This document shows positions 19,415 through 31,300 of a stretch of 64,000 bases of DNA, in pieces. How positions within the stretch are numbered: position 1 is the first letter of the stretch; every line of letters begins with the position of its first letter. The position numbers were made by a program, and so were the translations under genes. Source of the DNA: Globisporangium splendens. Its lineage: Eukaryota; Oomycota; Peronosporomycetes; Pythiales; Pythiaceae. The stretch spans positions 62,001 through 126,000 of the forward strand of contig VFIW01000013.1 in NCBI GenBank assembly GCA_006386115.1, in the 5' to 3' direction. Below the pieces are notes generated by a model. It was not told the origin of the DNA, searched no databases, and was given only the letters and a program-made list of their open reading frames with translations.

Positions 19415-22400
19415 TTACATCCGATCGTACCCGACTGCGCCATGCTCTAATGCGGTCAAAAGTTTCTGGTTAAGCACATCTTTCGATGGGTAGTCTGGGA
19501 GAATCAACCGGCGGTCGCTACAAAAAGAAGATGCAGGTGTTTAGAGACACGATCCATGTCAAAGCTATGACTTGCCACTCAACGACAGAACTTACCAAGT
19601 ATTAGCCATGGGAAGCTGGTTGATCTTCATCCGAGCATCGACGTCGACGTACCATAACGCCGTGTCCTGAAGCAGATTGAAACGACGTTAGTTCGTTGGA
19701 GCTCCTCAAGAAGCAAGAGAAGAATGCAAAACAGGGCTCTTACCGAGTTCATCGATCGGTGGTTCGACACAAAGCCAAAAAGAGGCGGCTGCGGGGAGCC
19801 CGACCAGAACGTGAGCAGCTTCTCTCGCTGCGCCTGATCGAATTCTTCCACGACCTCCCAAAAACTCTGAATCACTCCGTGATCCGGCGACGCGCCTTTC
19901 GAGTACAGCATACTCTTCTTCATGGTCGCAAAATCAATTTCGCGCTCCCCACGTACAAGCCGCTGCAGTTCTTTTGGTCGAAACAACTTCAGATCCGTTC
20001 TGTGGATCGTATCCAGCAAACCCTCGCGTAGCTTCTTGTAATATTCCAGCTCGTTGCCAAAGAAGAATTGTTGCGCTCGCAGCTTCACATACTGGTGCTT
20101 GTTTGCGTTGGTCACAGTCGTGTGAGCGAGCCCTCCCTTCTGAGGCAGCTGCAATTCCATCGTAGTTGATAGCTCAGATGTCTGCTTGCCGTTCACTTTT
20201 TCGGGATCTGAATCATCTGCGATCGTCACTTCGGCAGTAAACTCAAAATACATCTCCAGGGGGGACGCGTCGAAGTTGTGGTCGAGCACAAACTGCAGAC
20301 TACGCTTAAAGACTTCATTCGATCCGCAATACTCTTCCCACGACACTTTTTCAAACATGATGAACTTCCACAGCGGCAGTGGGAAATTCACGTCCAAAGG
20401 TTGATGGTTGCGAATCGCGAGGCCCATCAACCGTCCCACACACTGATACAACTTTTTCAACGCATTGACTTCCGCTTGACTAACCATCACGTCCTCTTGG
20501 CTCAAGCTGAGTTGGCTCTCGCGCTTCTTGGCCTCAATCACGCTCTTTCTGACACGCAACTTTCGAGCTGTGATGCGAACTTCATCGCGTTTCTTCTCCT
20601 TCTCCACGTACTCGAATAGTGGGAATAACTTCGCGAGGTCACCGATGGATGATTCAGAAGCCTCGGGCTCCTTGTTACAAGATGTTACCTTGGAATTCTC
20701 GCTTCTCGTTGGACTTTGGGAGCGTGCAAGCTGAAGCCACTGCGACCCAATTTCAGTGGCGTGAGAAGAAAGTGTTTGATTATCCAAATCAGCTGCCGAG
20801 TCATCACCAGAGTAATTCGGATTGAGAAAGCACTTCTGTACGATCTGGAAAAACTCGCGAACAACGCCGATACCCACGCCTGGTTCATTGATCAGTGTGA
20901 TATTCAGCTCCCCCTTCAAGCTTCGCACATTGGTACTGAGAACTTGCTGCAGGATAAAATCGACATGGTTAGACGCGGACGCACGACTGATTGAGATAGA
21001 AACGGAGCCGCTCTGTTCTTCAGCCAATGCGCCGAGATAATCGACTTTGTGCTCCAGTCGAATCACATCGTCAAGTGGAGCTAGCGCGTACAAGTCGAGC
21101 CCCAAAATCTTCGGGTCTGAGCGCAAGAGAATGTCCAGTTTGTTCTTCTCCGAGAGCACTTTGTCTAAAAATGAAGATGGTAGAGGAAATGCGTTCGCAA
21201 TCGTTTGAAGAAGGTGCACTTGGCTTGAGATGTAATTGTCGATGCGCTTCTTCGTGGCTTCCTTCTTCACAAATTGCTTCATGATCTGTTTTGCGGTTGG
21301 TATCACGCAGCAAGTGCAATAGTGGTTAGTTCGTCAGACAATTGTCACTCAAAATGGAAAATAAAAAGCCTACCTTGTACAGCTTGGCCAATGTTCCTGC
21401 TTCGTCCGCCAAAAAGCTGGCTTCCAGTTGCTCAAACACTTGAATGATGTGCATCAGCAGTGAAAAACGCTGCGGTGTCGAGATCGCATCATCGAGGCCA
21501 TGCAGTGCTGCTTGGACAAGCGGCCACAAATTCTTCACGGGCTCGATCGCTTTTTGGAACATTGCGGTAACATTTCCGCACGACGCAGCCGTACTGCTGC
21601 TCTTGTCTTGAACGGTGTTGGCATATGGTGTAAAAAACTGCAGAAGCAGCTCCGTCAACGCAATGAGCAAATGAAACTCGATCTCTTCATCGTAGCTCTC
21701 GTCTTCCTCGATATCTGTGCGATCGAAAATGCAGAAGAGAAGCTTGGTGCCTGTACATTTTTGCAAAGCGAAGAGCAAGTGAGCCCACAAATGTATGGCG
21801 AGTCTAAAGCAAAGCGAGTCTACATCAACCAACCTGAACGGTACAGCGTCTGTGTGATAGATCGATAAAAGACCACGTCCGAGAGTTGATCCAGTGGGGG
21901 TGCACTATCACGTGATAGAGGACTGACACCAGCGTACGGCGAACACAGTTGCATCAAGACCATGCTCATCGTCTTGACCCGTCGCGAGAGACTGTAGTTG
22001 GACAGTAGGTGCTCCATAAGCAGTTTGAATGCGGCAGGCGTCAGCGTTGTAGATTCTGCAAAAGGTTGCTCGCCGTTCGCGCACGTTACTCCTGCCGTCA
22101 CGGAAGCAAGAGGCTTGATACGCAGCGCATTCTCCCAAACTTCTCGATACTCCTTTGGTCGTTTGAGAACTGTCGGGTACAACGACACCAACGTGTACAC
22201 AAGACCATCGATAAGGAAAGGCTTTCTCTCGTCGGATGCGCTGGCAAACTGTAGATTTTGTACACGCCCACACAGTAAAAAAAAGAACGTAAGCGCCGAT
22301 CATTACAAACCCATGCTTGGCGTGAATAAAATGTGAATGCTCTCGTTCACGTACCTCATTCGCAAGATTCACAAACCCAACGTGGCCCAACACGTAGCTT

Positions 22401-23816
22401 CGCATATGAAAACCAACGACGGTTTCCCTCTTGCGATCGAAAAATGGCGCGAAACCTGTCACGCGTACGAATATGCAGAAACACACACATGCTTCACGAC
22501 ATGAGAATACACCCAGCAGCCACATCCCCAGCTTATATGCAAATATTAGAGTACGCACCGACGGCCTTGGCGAGCTCGACGTAAGTGCGCGTGAGCAGTG
22601 GGATCTCTGCTTTCCGGTCTAGTTTTCGCCTCGTGATTCGGGTTTGCTTGTCTGTATTGGGTTTGCATTGTGTTGCACGCAGTCCACATGTCACCACTCG
22701 TACATTCCTGCATGCAGGCAGCAAAGACAGACATACACAGAACGCACCTGCTTCGCTTTCGGGCTCCGCGAGAATCGCTGGTTCTTCTTTTTCATCCGCG
22801 TCCGTGGCGGAATCTCCATTTCCTCCTTGCTTGCCGGTCTTGCGCTTCTTGTTCTTTTTCTTCTTTGCATCCGGTCGCGAAGGCTCGCAAAATGCAAACG
22901 AGCGGCGCTCAAACGCATTGTACTCGACCATGCGCAAGGGCGACTTGCCGAGACGGTTGATGCACTCGAAATCGGCGCCAAATGACCGCAAGAGCTCCAC
23001 GCCCTGCCAGTTCGACAGACCCGCGACGATGTGCATCAGCCGGTTACCCTTCTCCGTCTCGAACGTGAACACGTCCTGCAATTTGTCCTTCTCCTTCGCG
23101 TACATCAGTAGTTTTTGCAAGATCGCGATCGCACGCTGCGCTTGCTCCTCAGTGTGGCCATTCGCCACACTGAAGAGCGCACACACGACAAACGCATTCA
23201 CGCGACCGTACATTTGCACAACGTTCACGCTCGATGAGGCTTCTTGCGCTAGCAGCAGGTCGACAATGGTCGCATCCAGAGTCATACACGCCGCGATCAA
23301 CGGCGTGAGTCCCAGGCGATTCGCTTTCTTGTTAGTCGACGCGACATGCACATCTGATACATGGGCTAATTGCTTTCCCTGCAGCAACAACGACACCATC
23401 TCCCGACGCGCGTAGCGACACGCTTCCACTAGCACCGCGTCTCCGTCGCGCGTGCGCTGCGTGTTCACGTTGAGCGTCTCGGCGTTCGCTGCCAGCACGG
23501 CGCGGAAGGCGTTCATGTCGTTGGCGCGGATCGCTTCCACAAGCGACTCGACAGGCGTCAGCGCTTTCGGTTTGCTGGCTTCTGTGTCGATAGCCAGAGG
23601 CGGCAAGGACGCCAGTGGCGCTGCATCGTCTTTCCCCTTGGCGGATTTCTTCTTCGCCGGCGGCTTTGACTCGTCGAGTCTTCCAGACGCCGTAGCACCA
23701 CTTGGGCGACAGCGGCCACCGCGACCCGCACCACCGCGGCCGCCACCTCGACGCGCGGGTGCTGTCGCTGCCGCGGATCCGCGCGCAGAAGTCGCTTCTG
23801 GAGCCGCATCCGCCAT
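19415..23816 (-). CDS. HECT-type E3 ubiquitin ligase with N-terminal ankyrin repeats
   Basis: Eight exons join in phase: 23816-22748, 22651-22559, 22455-22355, 22248-21834, 21750-21374, 21285-19744, 19666-19596 and 19517-19415, giving 1,256 aa. The N-terminus is a basic Gly/Arg-rich tail, then ankyrin-like repeats (NRLGLTPLIAACMTLDATIVDLLL; NRLMHIVAGLSNWQGVELLRSFGADFE) to about residue 330. A long helical middle follows. The C-terminal 400 residues are the HECT domain: INEPGVGIGVVREFF, GRLMGLAIRNHQPLDV, ELYYKKLR-like helices, then LPMANTC. The catalytic Cys codon is split by the last intron (TG/C). It ends GYDRM, with an aromatic a few residues from the C-terminus. HECT enzymes form a thioester with ubiquitin before transfer. 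Ankyrin plus HECT recalls HACE1, but the spacing differs and orthology is not claimed. No lesion was found. Confidence 0.88.
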
Positions 23817-25062
23817 GTTTCCTTTCCCCTTTGCTTCTTCTTTGCGTTTCCCTAAATGTGTGAGGAAAAAAAAGATATGACTTGAAGGCCAACCCACATG
23901 ACGCGTACAACATGATAGAGGGAGTGCTCCAACCCCGCAATATGATATGATGCAGGATATAAGTTGATAAGGTTGTGGCGGTTGTTTGTGGGTGGATGGG
24001 TGACTGGGTGGTGGAACAACAAAACCATTTTGGGATTTTTGACTCAATTTTTTGTGCCTCCTCCCTCCCTCGGGTGCATTTTTGTCTTTTTTGAGGACAG
24101 GGTTGTGATCTGTGTTGTGTTACTTTAGCTCAAATGGAACACTGTAGGCGGCTGCGTGGAGCAGGTGAGCAAGTGAGCGAGTGAGCGAGTGAGTGATCTT
24201 ATCCCACAAGCACATTGGCATTGGAAGTTCCACGTTTCAACGCAGGTGACCACCATCATAAGAAGAAACTTCAAGCACAAATAAGTTGGCAGATCACGCT
24301 GCCTTCTACTAGAACTAATCAGCCCAAGCGCGTTATCGATGGGTTTTCTTAGAGCGTTACCCCGTGAGTGTGAAACCAAACGTGATTGTCACATTGTTGT
24401 TTCAACGTGCTGCTGGCACTACAGTATTTGCCTGTCTGAAGCACAAAACACCCAAGTCCATCAAAATCCAGTATCAAAAAAATACGCGCGTTGCACTCCA
24501 AATGCGCCTTTACATTCTTATTATGGACGGCCGCAATACTCGTGCACAAATACCCACCTCCACGTGCCAGCGTATACATATAGCGGGTTCGCGTGTTGTG
24601 GCTCATGACGGCGCCGACTTGCCAGCTGCTCGTTGGTAATAGCGCTTGGCTCACTTTCCTTGATCCTGACTGACTGACTGTACCTTATGGACGAGTTCAA
24701 GTCAGTCTGAGTATTAAGGATAGTGGGACAGTCATTCTGAGTCTGTCCCATCGCTTGCACATGTTGCAAAGCCTCTCCTTCTCCCTGTCCCTCTCGTCAA
24801 GAAAAGTAACACTCTGAAGTAACACCAGCAGAGAATGATGCCGACAAAGACCACTGCCGCAACGCGACAAACGCGCAAAAGCCCAACGCACGAAGAAGGA
24901 AGAGCGCGGCTGAAGCTCTCGCTCGCTCGTGTCGTACCTAGAGAACCCCATACGTGCGCGACCCCTTCACTGTCTTCATCGCGTACTCGGTCGCTTCTGC
25001 TGCGTCCCATTTGTATCCTGTGTCGACGTTCCATTTCTCCAAGAAACAAGCAAATAAAAAGC
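23817..25062. other. Intergenic region between divergent genes
   Basis: About 1.25 kb between the HECT ligase start and the RGS-DENN start. Contains an 8-bp tandem repeat at 24165-24196. No gene recognised. Both promoters should be here. Confidence 0.5.
24165..24196. repeat. Tandem 8-bp repeat, unit GTGAGCGA, four copies
   Basis: Units GTGAGCAA, GTGAGCGA, GTGAGCGA and GTGAGTGA follow each other without gaps. Confidence 0.85.
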
Positions 25063-28029
25063 ATGCCCGCGACGGCCATCGAGACGACAACGACAGGCAC
25101 GCAGCTGCCGCTGCTGTCGCCCGCGCCCGTGTCGGTCGTGCTGCCGACGTCAGCGTCGCTCTATGAACGGACAGAGGAGCAGGAGCAGGACCGTCGACGC
25201 GAGCTGGCGCTGACGCTAGACGACGTCGTGCGCGATTCGCACATGCACTCGATTTTCCTACAGTACTTGTCGGCCCACGACAAGAAAGGCTTTGCGCGTC
25301 TCCTGTTCCTGTAAGTTTACTGTATATATGTGTGTCTGTATGGGTGTGCGTGGGAAGCATGCTTTCGTTTCATTACCCTTTTGTTCTTGTGTGTTTTCTG
25401 ACTGTCGTGGGTGTGTTGTGCGTGTGCGTTCAGGGTGAGTGTGGATGAATTCAAGAAACTTATTGGTGCGGGCGACGGTGACGGTGGTCATCTGCAAAAG
25501 TCCGACTATGCGAACAACGAGAATGCCGCGTTGAACGCTGTGGTGGACACTGACGACGACAACGCGGCGGACCAGACGCGCCGCAACCACCACCGCCAAC
25601 TGTACGCGAGCAAGATCATCTCCAAATTCATGAGCAAAGACTCGTTTCTCGACATCGCGTCGGAAAACATGAAGATCCTGAACAAGTCAGTGTGGAGCTT
25701 TGGCAGCTTTTTGCGCAACGATCTGATGATGTGCTCGGGGCTGTCGTCGAAAGTGGATCTGTTTCTCGATGCCGAAATTGCTGTCAAGAAGGCGCTACAG
25801 CCGAGTTTCGACCAGTTTGCCAAGACGAAGGAGTACACCGAGTTACTCAGCAATGCGCGCCTCACATACGCACTAGTCGCCGAAGAAACAGCAGTCGCAC
25901 AGGAGCAGACTTCGATGTCTGCCGCGTCGAAAGCCTCGGTTCCTCTCGGCTTGACAGATTCTGTGGCTGCGCCACCATCGTCGGTGTCGAAGTCGTCGTC
26001 GTACCTGACCATTGAGCGTGTGCTTGGAAACCGACGCCTATGCAGTGTGTTTTGGGTGTTTCTCTTCAAGGAACGAACGCATGAACAGTTGAGTCTGTGG
26101 ATGGATTTCCGGTACCACTTGATCCCGTTGCTACAGGGGTTCATTAGCGCGGCACGAGCCGATATTCGCAACGACGAGCGTGATCCAGATCAAGATGAAG
26201 ACGACGACGAACAACAGGAAGAGAAACTGGACGCTGCCTACCAACAAGCAGGGGAGCTCATTGAACAGATCCTTGGTGTCGGAAGCCGAATTTCGTCCAA
26301 GTATTTGGTGATCGATGCGAGTGCGTTTGTGACGTTTGTGGGCGAGGCAGAGCGTGAACTGCTTGAAGATTACGAACGACGCGTTGCTTGCTGTCTCGAA
26401 GCCGGCAGCTTTTCGCTGGCAGATGCGGAAGTGATGCTTCGAACAGTTCAGCGTATCTCGTCTGTGATCGAGTACAATCTGAAAGTGAACCATTTTGTGC
26501 GGTTCATGGGCAGTGAATCGTTCAAATCGCTGGTGTCTTGCTACCAAAGTCGCTTGCTGAGCCCGTGCGGATCAGGTTCGATACGCAATGTGGAGTCTCC
26601 CGAAGAATCGATGATGAGCAGCAGCAACAGCAGCTCCTCGGAGTCCAGCATGACCACGTTGCAGGAGCTGTTCCACTGTATGAACGTGCCGTCGCATCAG
26701 CCACAGCGTTTCCGCAGCAAGAAATTCACATTGCGGGATTTGTTTCAAAGTCAAATTCGCGGCGAGTCTCCGAGCAAGTCGCTGATCAGCTCAGTCATTG
26801 GATTCCGGTTAGATGTGAGCGACAAGTCGAATCCACACATCGAGAAGAACGTGTTGCATACGTTGGCGTCGAAGGATGCTGACATGCGCCACCACCATGC
26901 CATCCCTGACCATGTTGAAGCTTTCTTCTGCCCGTCTGGAGCGGAGATCATCCGTGCGAAGACCTGTCCGGAGCCGAAATTGTTCCATATGACGATCGGA
27001 AACTCGGAAAAGGCATTTTACGGCGCGTGTCTGACGAGATATGTGCCCCAGAGTGATGAATCGCAACTGGGTCCACTGGAGCTCGTCTTGCGTGAAGCCG
27101 AGGGATTGGAGGTGTACGTGCCAGTGGGATTGTGTCTGATCAGTCGCTATCCAATCTTAGATACGCTGAAGAAACGCCTGAACGACATGCACGTTGGGAT
27201 GAAGTCTGACGACCCGTACTTTCATGATCCAAATTGGGTGCCAACGGATCCGCAAATGTCTGAGTTGCTGTCGCCTTTCGACTTCACGACTGTCGCTGCG
27301 TCGTCATCACTCCTTCCGAGTCTAAACAACTATGTGGACTTCTCGATGGAAGAATTGTTCAACTGTCTGTCGGTGGAAAACGTGGTTGCGTTGGTGACAT
27401 GCATGCTGCTGGAGCGCCAAGTGGTACTCGTGAGTTCTCGGTACTCTGTGCTCACATGTGTCGGTGAGACATTGAAAAGTCTAATCTCGCCGCTGGTATG
27501 GAGTCACGTGTTTGCGCCAATCCTTCCGAAGAGCATGCTGGAATGCCTCCAGTGCCCGACGCCATACCTCTTTGGAGTCCACTCGAGCTACAGGAAGGAG
27601 TTGTTCGAGATGCTGTCTCGTGAAGGAAGCTGCGACAGCATCGTGATGGTGGATTTGGATACAAACTCGCTGAGCTCCACCGTGCAGCCGCAGATCCCGG
27701 AGCAATTGCGTCAGCCGCTGACGACCAACTTGTACCAATTGCTGAAGCCGCGTGTGTTTTTCAGCGACTACGTGCCGATGTGCGGTCCAGTATCGCCGCA
27801 ATCGCGTCGCTTTCCGGAACGACAGGTGCGGCATTGCTTCCAGCAGACCATTGCGCAGATCTTGTACCGTTTGGAGGAGTATCGATACGTGCTGTCGGAT
27901 GACTTTGACTACGTGGTGGTGTTCGATCGCATCGCGTTCCTGCAGCAGCTACCGGCGAGCGAGCAGGCTTTCTACCGGTCGTTCCTGGAGACGCAGGTGT
28001 TTTCCCACGAGATCGCATCTGTCGCGTGA
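25063..28029 (+). CDS. RGS-DENN domain protein
   Basis: Exons 25063-25310 and 25434-28029 with one GT-AG intron of 123 nt, 947 aa. Near the N-terminus DSHMHSIFLQYLSAHDKKGFARLLF is an RGS-like helix pair. A second RGS-like region (RRLCSVFWVFLFKERTHEQLSLWMDF) lies around residues 285-330. From about residue 570 the DENN module is clear: YGACLTRYVPQ (uDENN), VPVGLCLISRYPILDTLKKRL, then VENVVALVTCMLLERQVVLVSSRYSVLT with LISPLVWSHVFAPILP (cDENN), then a dDENN tail to the end. DENN modules are guanine-nucleotide exchange factors for Rab GTPases, and RGS domains act on G-alpha subunits. Their fusion suggests a link between heterotrimeric G proteins and vesicle traffic. Function is inferred from domains only. 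Confidence 0.85.
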
Positions 28030-28321
28030 TGAAGGAACAAAGAAGGATCGAAAACGATCGTGGCGGCAGCATTCTCTGGTATTTTGTTCTCCTTTCGTGT
28101 CCAGTTAGTTGCATGTAGGTTTTATTTCGATGGTAGAAACTTGCAAGACGCACGTGTTATTTAAAAAAAAGCAATGAAATCGTAGAATTGGAACGTCATT
28201 TGGCTGTTTTGTGATTCGACTGAAAAGAAACTCGATGAAACCTGAGCAGCGAGCGCAGTTGTTTAGACTTTTGGATGCATCACATGAATTCATTAAAATT
28301 ATCGTTTGCTCGAAACGAGGT

Positions 28322-31300
28322 TTACATCAGAGCACACGGAGCTGTCGGTCTATCGTGATGATCGACGCTGGTTTGTCGGGTTGTCGTTGGTGGGTTGGTG
28401 CCGCGGAACAAGAAGTTGCGACGCAGGTATCCGGTGAGCAGTCTGTGCTCTTTTTTGAGCAGCATCACCGAGTCGTCCACGAGTTGCTTCGAAATCGGAT
28501 CAATTGGAGCATCAGCTGAAAAGCCTGCAGCACCTCCATGCGTGTCGAGAAGTCGGTCGCACGCAACTTGAACACGGTAGGCGGATTTCGATACTCGTAG
28601 CGCCGCGGCATACGCTGACGACCCCTTCAGCGAGTGAGCTTCTCTTCTTGTAAGAACGATGTCGTTGCTCTCATGCGCAGAAAGTATTCTTGCCATCGAG
28701 CTTTCGCATCCCAGTGCAAATTTTTCAAGAAGGTTCAGGAAAAGTTCTTCTCGTCCTCCACATTGCTCCACACCAAGTGAGTAATTGACAGGATCGCCTT
28801 CTGGAATCACAATGTTCATCGGATCAGCAGTCGGCGTGGATGCTGATGTGATGTCACCGTCCGTCTGTGCTCTTCGAAGAGGGAGAGGGTCACTGACGAT
28901 CTCTTGTTGGGGAGGTGGTGCGTGTAATAAACTCGCAAAATTATACGCAGGGTTGTCCGTCAGGTCGTCTAATGGAGCGTTCTTTGTGACATCTTCTATG
29001 CTCTTCTCCAACGACAGCGAGCTCAGCTGAGGCTCTTTCTTGAACGGCGGGTGGCTCCACAAAGTCGGGTTCTTCGGATAAGAAGACCGTTGCTCCGAGT
29101 TCTTGGGTGAAGTGCTGATAAACAGTGGCTCCTTCGTGTACGGCAACGTTGTCGACGTCTTCGAAAGCTGTTTCCAGTCCGGGGGGTCAACGATTGATCC
29201 ACTGGCATCTCGCTGGAAGTTCAATAAACCGCTACTTGCAGATCGCCCAGTGCTGCCGCCGAAAAGTGAACCAGTGCCTAAACTGAAGATCGAACTACTC
29301 GGTGGGGCTGTGCGGAAAGCTTGTCCACCTTGGCGACCGATCGCCATTGGATCGTCCAGTTCGAGATTTGATATCGCACGTGCAAGGTCCAACTGCTGCA
29401 TGTGGCGTGATGCCGGTGCCAACCTTGGCATCGCTGCCTCATTTTCTTCGTTCGTCGCGCCATCAAATGAGTTTCGTGGCGTCGGCGCAACCATTGGATT
29501 CGACAGTGGAGCATGCTTTAGACGCCCGCTGTTGTTCATTACTCCAGCAGTAGGTGTTCCAGCATTTGGCAAGACAGCAGTAGAATCGGTTGTCGTATTT
29601 GACGCAGATTCGTTCGCATTCTTTTGTCGAAGGTATCGGATGCGCATCCACTGTCTAATGGCTTGAAGCAAACTCGACTTCGAAATCGGTTTCACCATAA
29701 ACTCGTCCATACCAGCCTCCAAGCACTTCTGTCGATCTCCACTCATCGCGTATGCAGTCAACCCCAAAATTGGAATACGAGGAAGATGGTTATCTTGCTC
29801 GAACTGACGAATCGTGGCTGTTGCTGTGTAGCCATCCATGACTGGCATCTCGCAATCCATAAAGATCAGATCAAATTCCAAGTAATGCTTGATGTAAGCG
29901 TTGACCGCCTCGTGGCCATTTACTTCCCACTGCAAAAGATGATCATCTTCTTGAAGATAGCACTTGACCACTTCCCAGTTGAAATCGTTGTCTTCGACAA
30001 CCAAAATGCGAGCCTGAGTTGGAACCACGATCGGCATTGATGGGCCGTTTAGAGTGAGGCTTCCAGTACTTTCGTTTGAGTTCACATTTGAGCCTCCACT
30101 AGCCGATCCGGACGTTAACATCTTTGCCGAGGAATTGATGAGGTATTCATCGTCGGAGGCGTAGAGCAGGTTTTGCGAACCGCTGTCTTCATCCACCAAG
30201 CGCACGACAACAGTGAAGTAAAAGTTACTTCCGAGCTCCAGTTCACTATCTACTTCAATTTGGCCGTCCATCAGCTCCACGAGCTGCTTACAAATCGCAA
30301 GCCCCAAGCCGGATCCTGTTGGATTATTTTGTCGAGTTCGCTCCAGTTTCGTGAAGAGGGAAAACAACCGGGACTTCTCTTCGGCGTCCATACCGATGCC
30401 TGTATCGATGACTTGGAACAGCAGCCGTTTGAACGCCTTGGGTAAGTCAGGAGCGTGCACGACATTGCACGACACAGTAATGCTACCCTTATTGGTAAAC
30501 TTGATGGCATTCGAGAGCAGGTTCAGAAGCACTTGGCGAAGACGAACGACATCACCAATGGCAATTTTCGGGACGTTGTCGTCGCATTTCATCTCAAGTT
30601 TGAGTCCACGCTCCCCTGCCTTAAACTTGAAGATTTCAATCGAGTAGTCCAGCAGTTCATTCATTTGGAATGGAGCGGCAGTAATCTCGAGTTGCCCAGC
30701 TTCGATCTTTGACAGGTCGAGAATATCGTTGATCAAGTTGAGCAGCAACGATCCCGAGACATACGCCATATGAACGTATCTTTCGTTCCGCGCGGCAAGT
30801 TTTTGTTCCTTCAGAAGTTCCAGCATACCTAGCACACCATTCAGAGGGGTGCGTAATTCGTGACTGAACGACGCCAAGAAGTTCACCTTCGCTTGCTCCA
30901 TATGTTTCCGAGCGGTATAATCTTGGCCAACACCGATCACACCTCGAATATTGCCGTGCATATCCTTCTTACTCGATGCATTCACAAGAAGCAGCAAGAA
31001 ACTCCCGCGCTTCGTGGTCATCGGAAGCTCCATTTCTCCAACATCGATACCAATCAAAGCTTGATTCAGAAGCTGACGCACTTGCTGACGACTTTCAGGG
31101 ATAATAAACGTGTTGACCAAGGAAAGCCCCAAGACCGACGCTTTTTGATATCCCGTGATTTCGACAATCTTTTGGTTCCACTCGTTAATGCACCCGTTCG
31201 TGTCCACACCGAAGATAGGAGCATTTGCAGTATCAATCAAACGAAAATACTCATGTTCCTGTGCAATACGGTCGGTGATGTCTTGGCCAATACCAACCAC

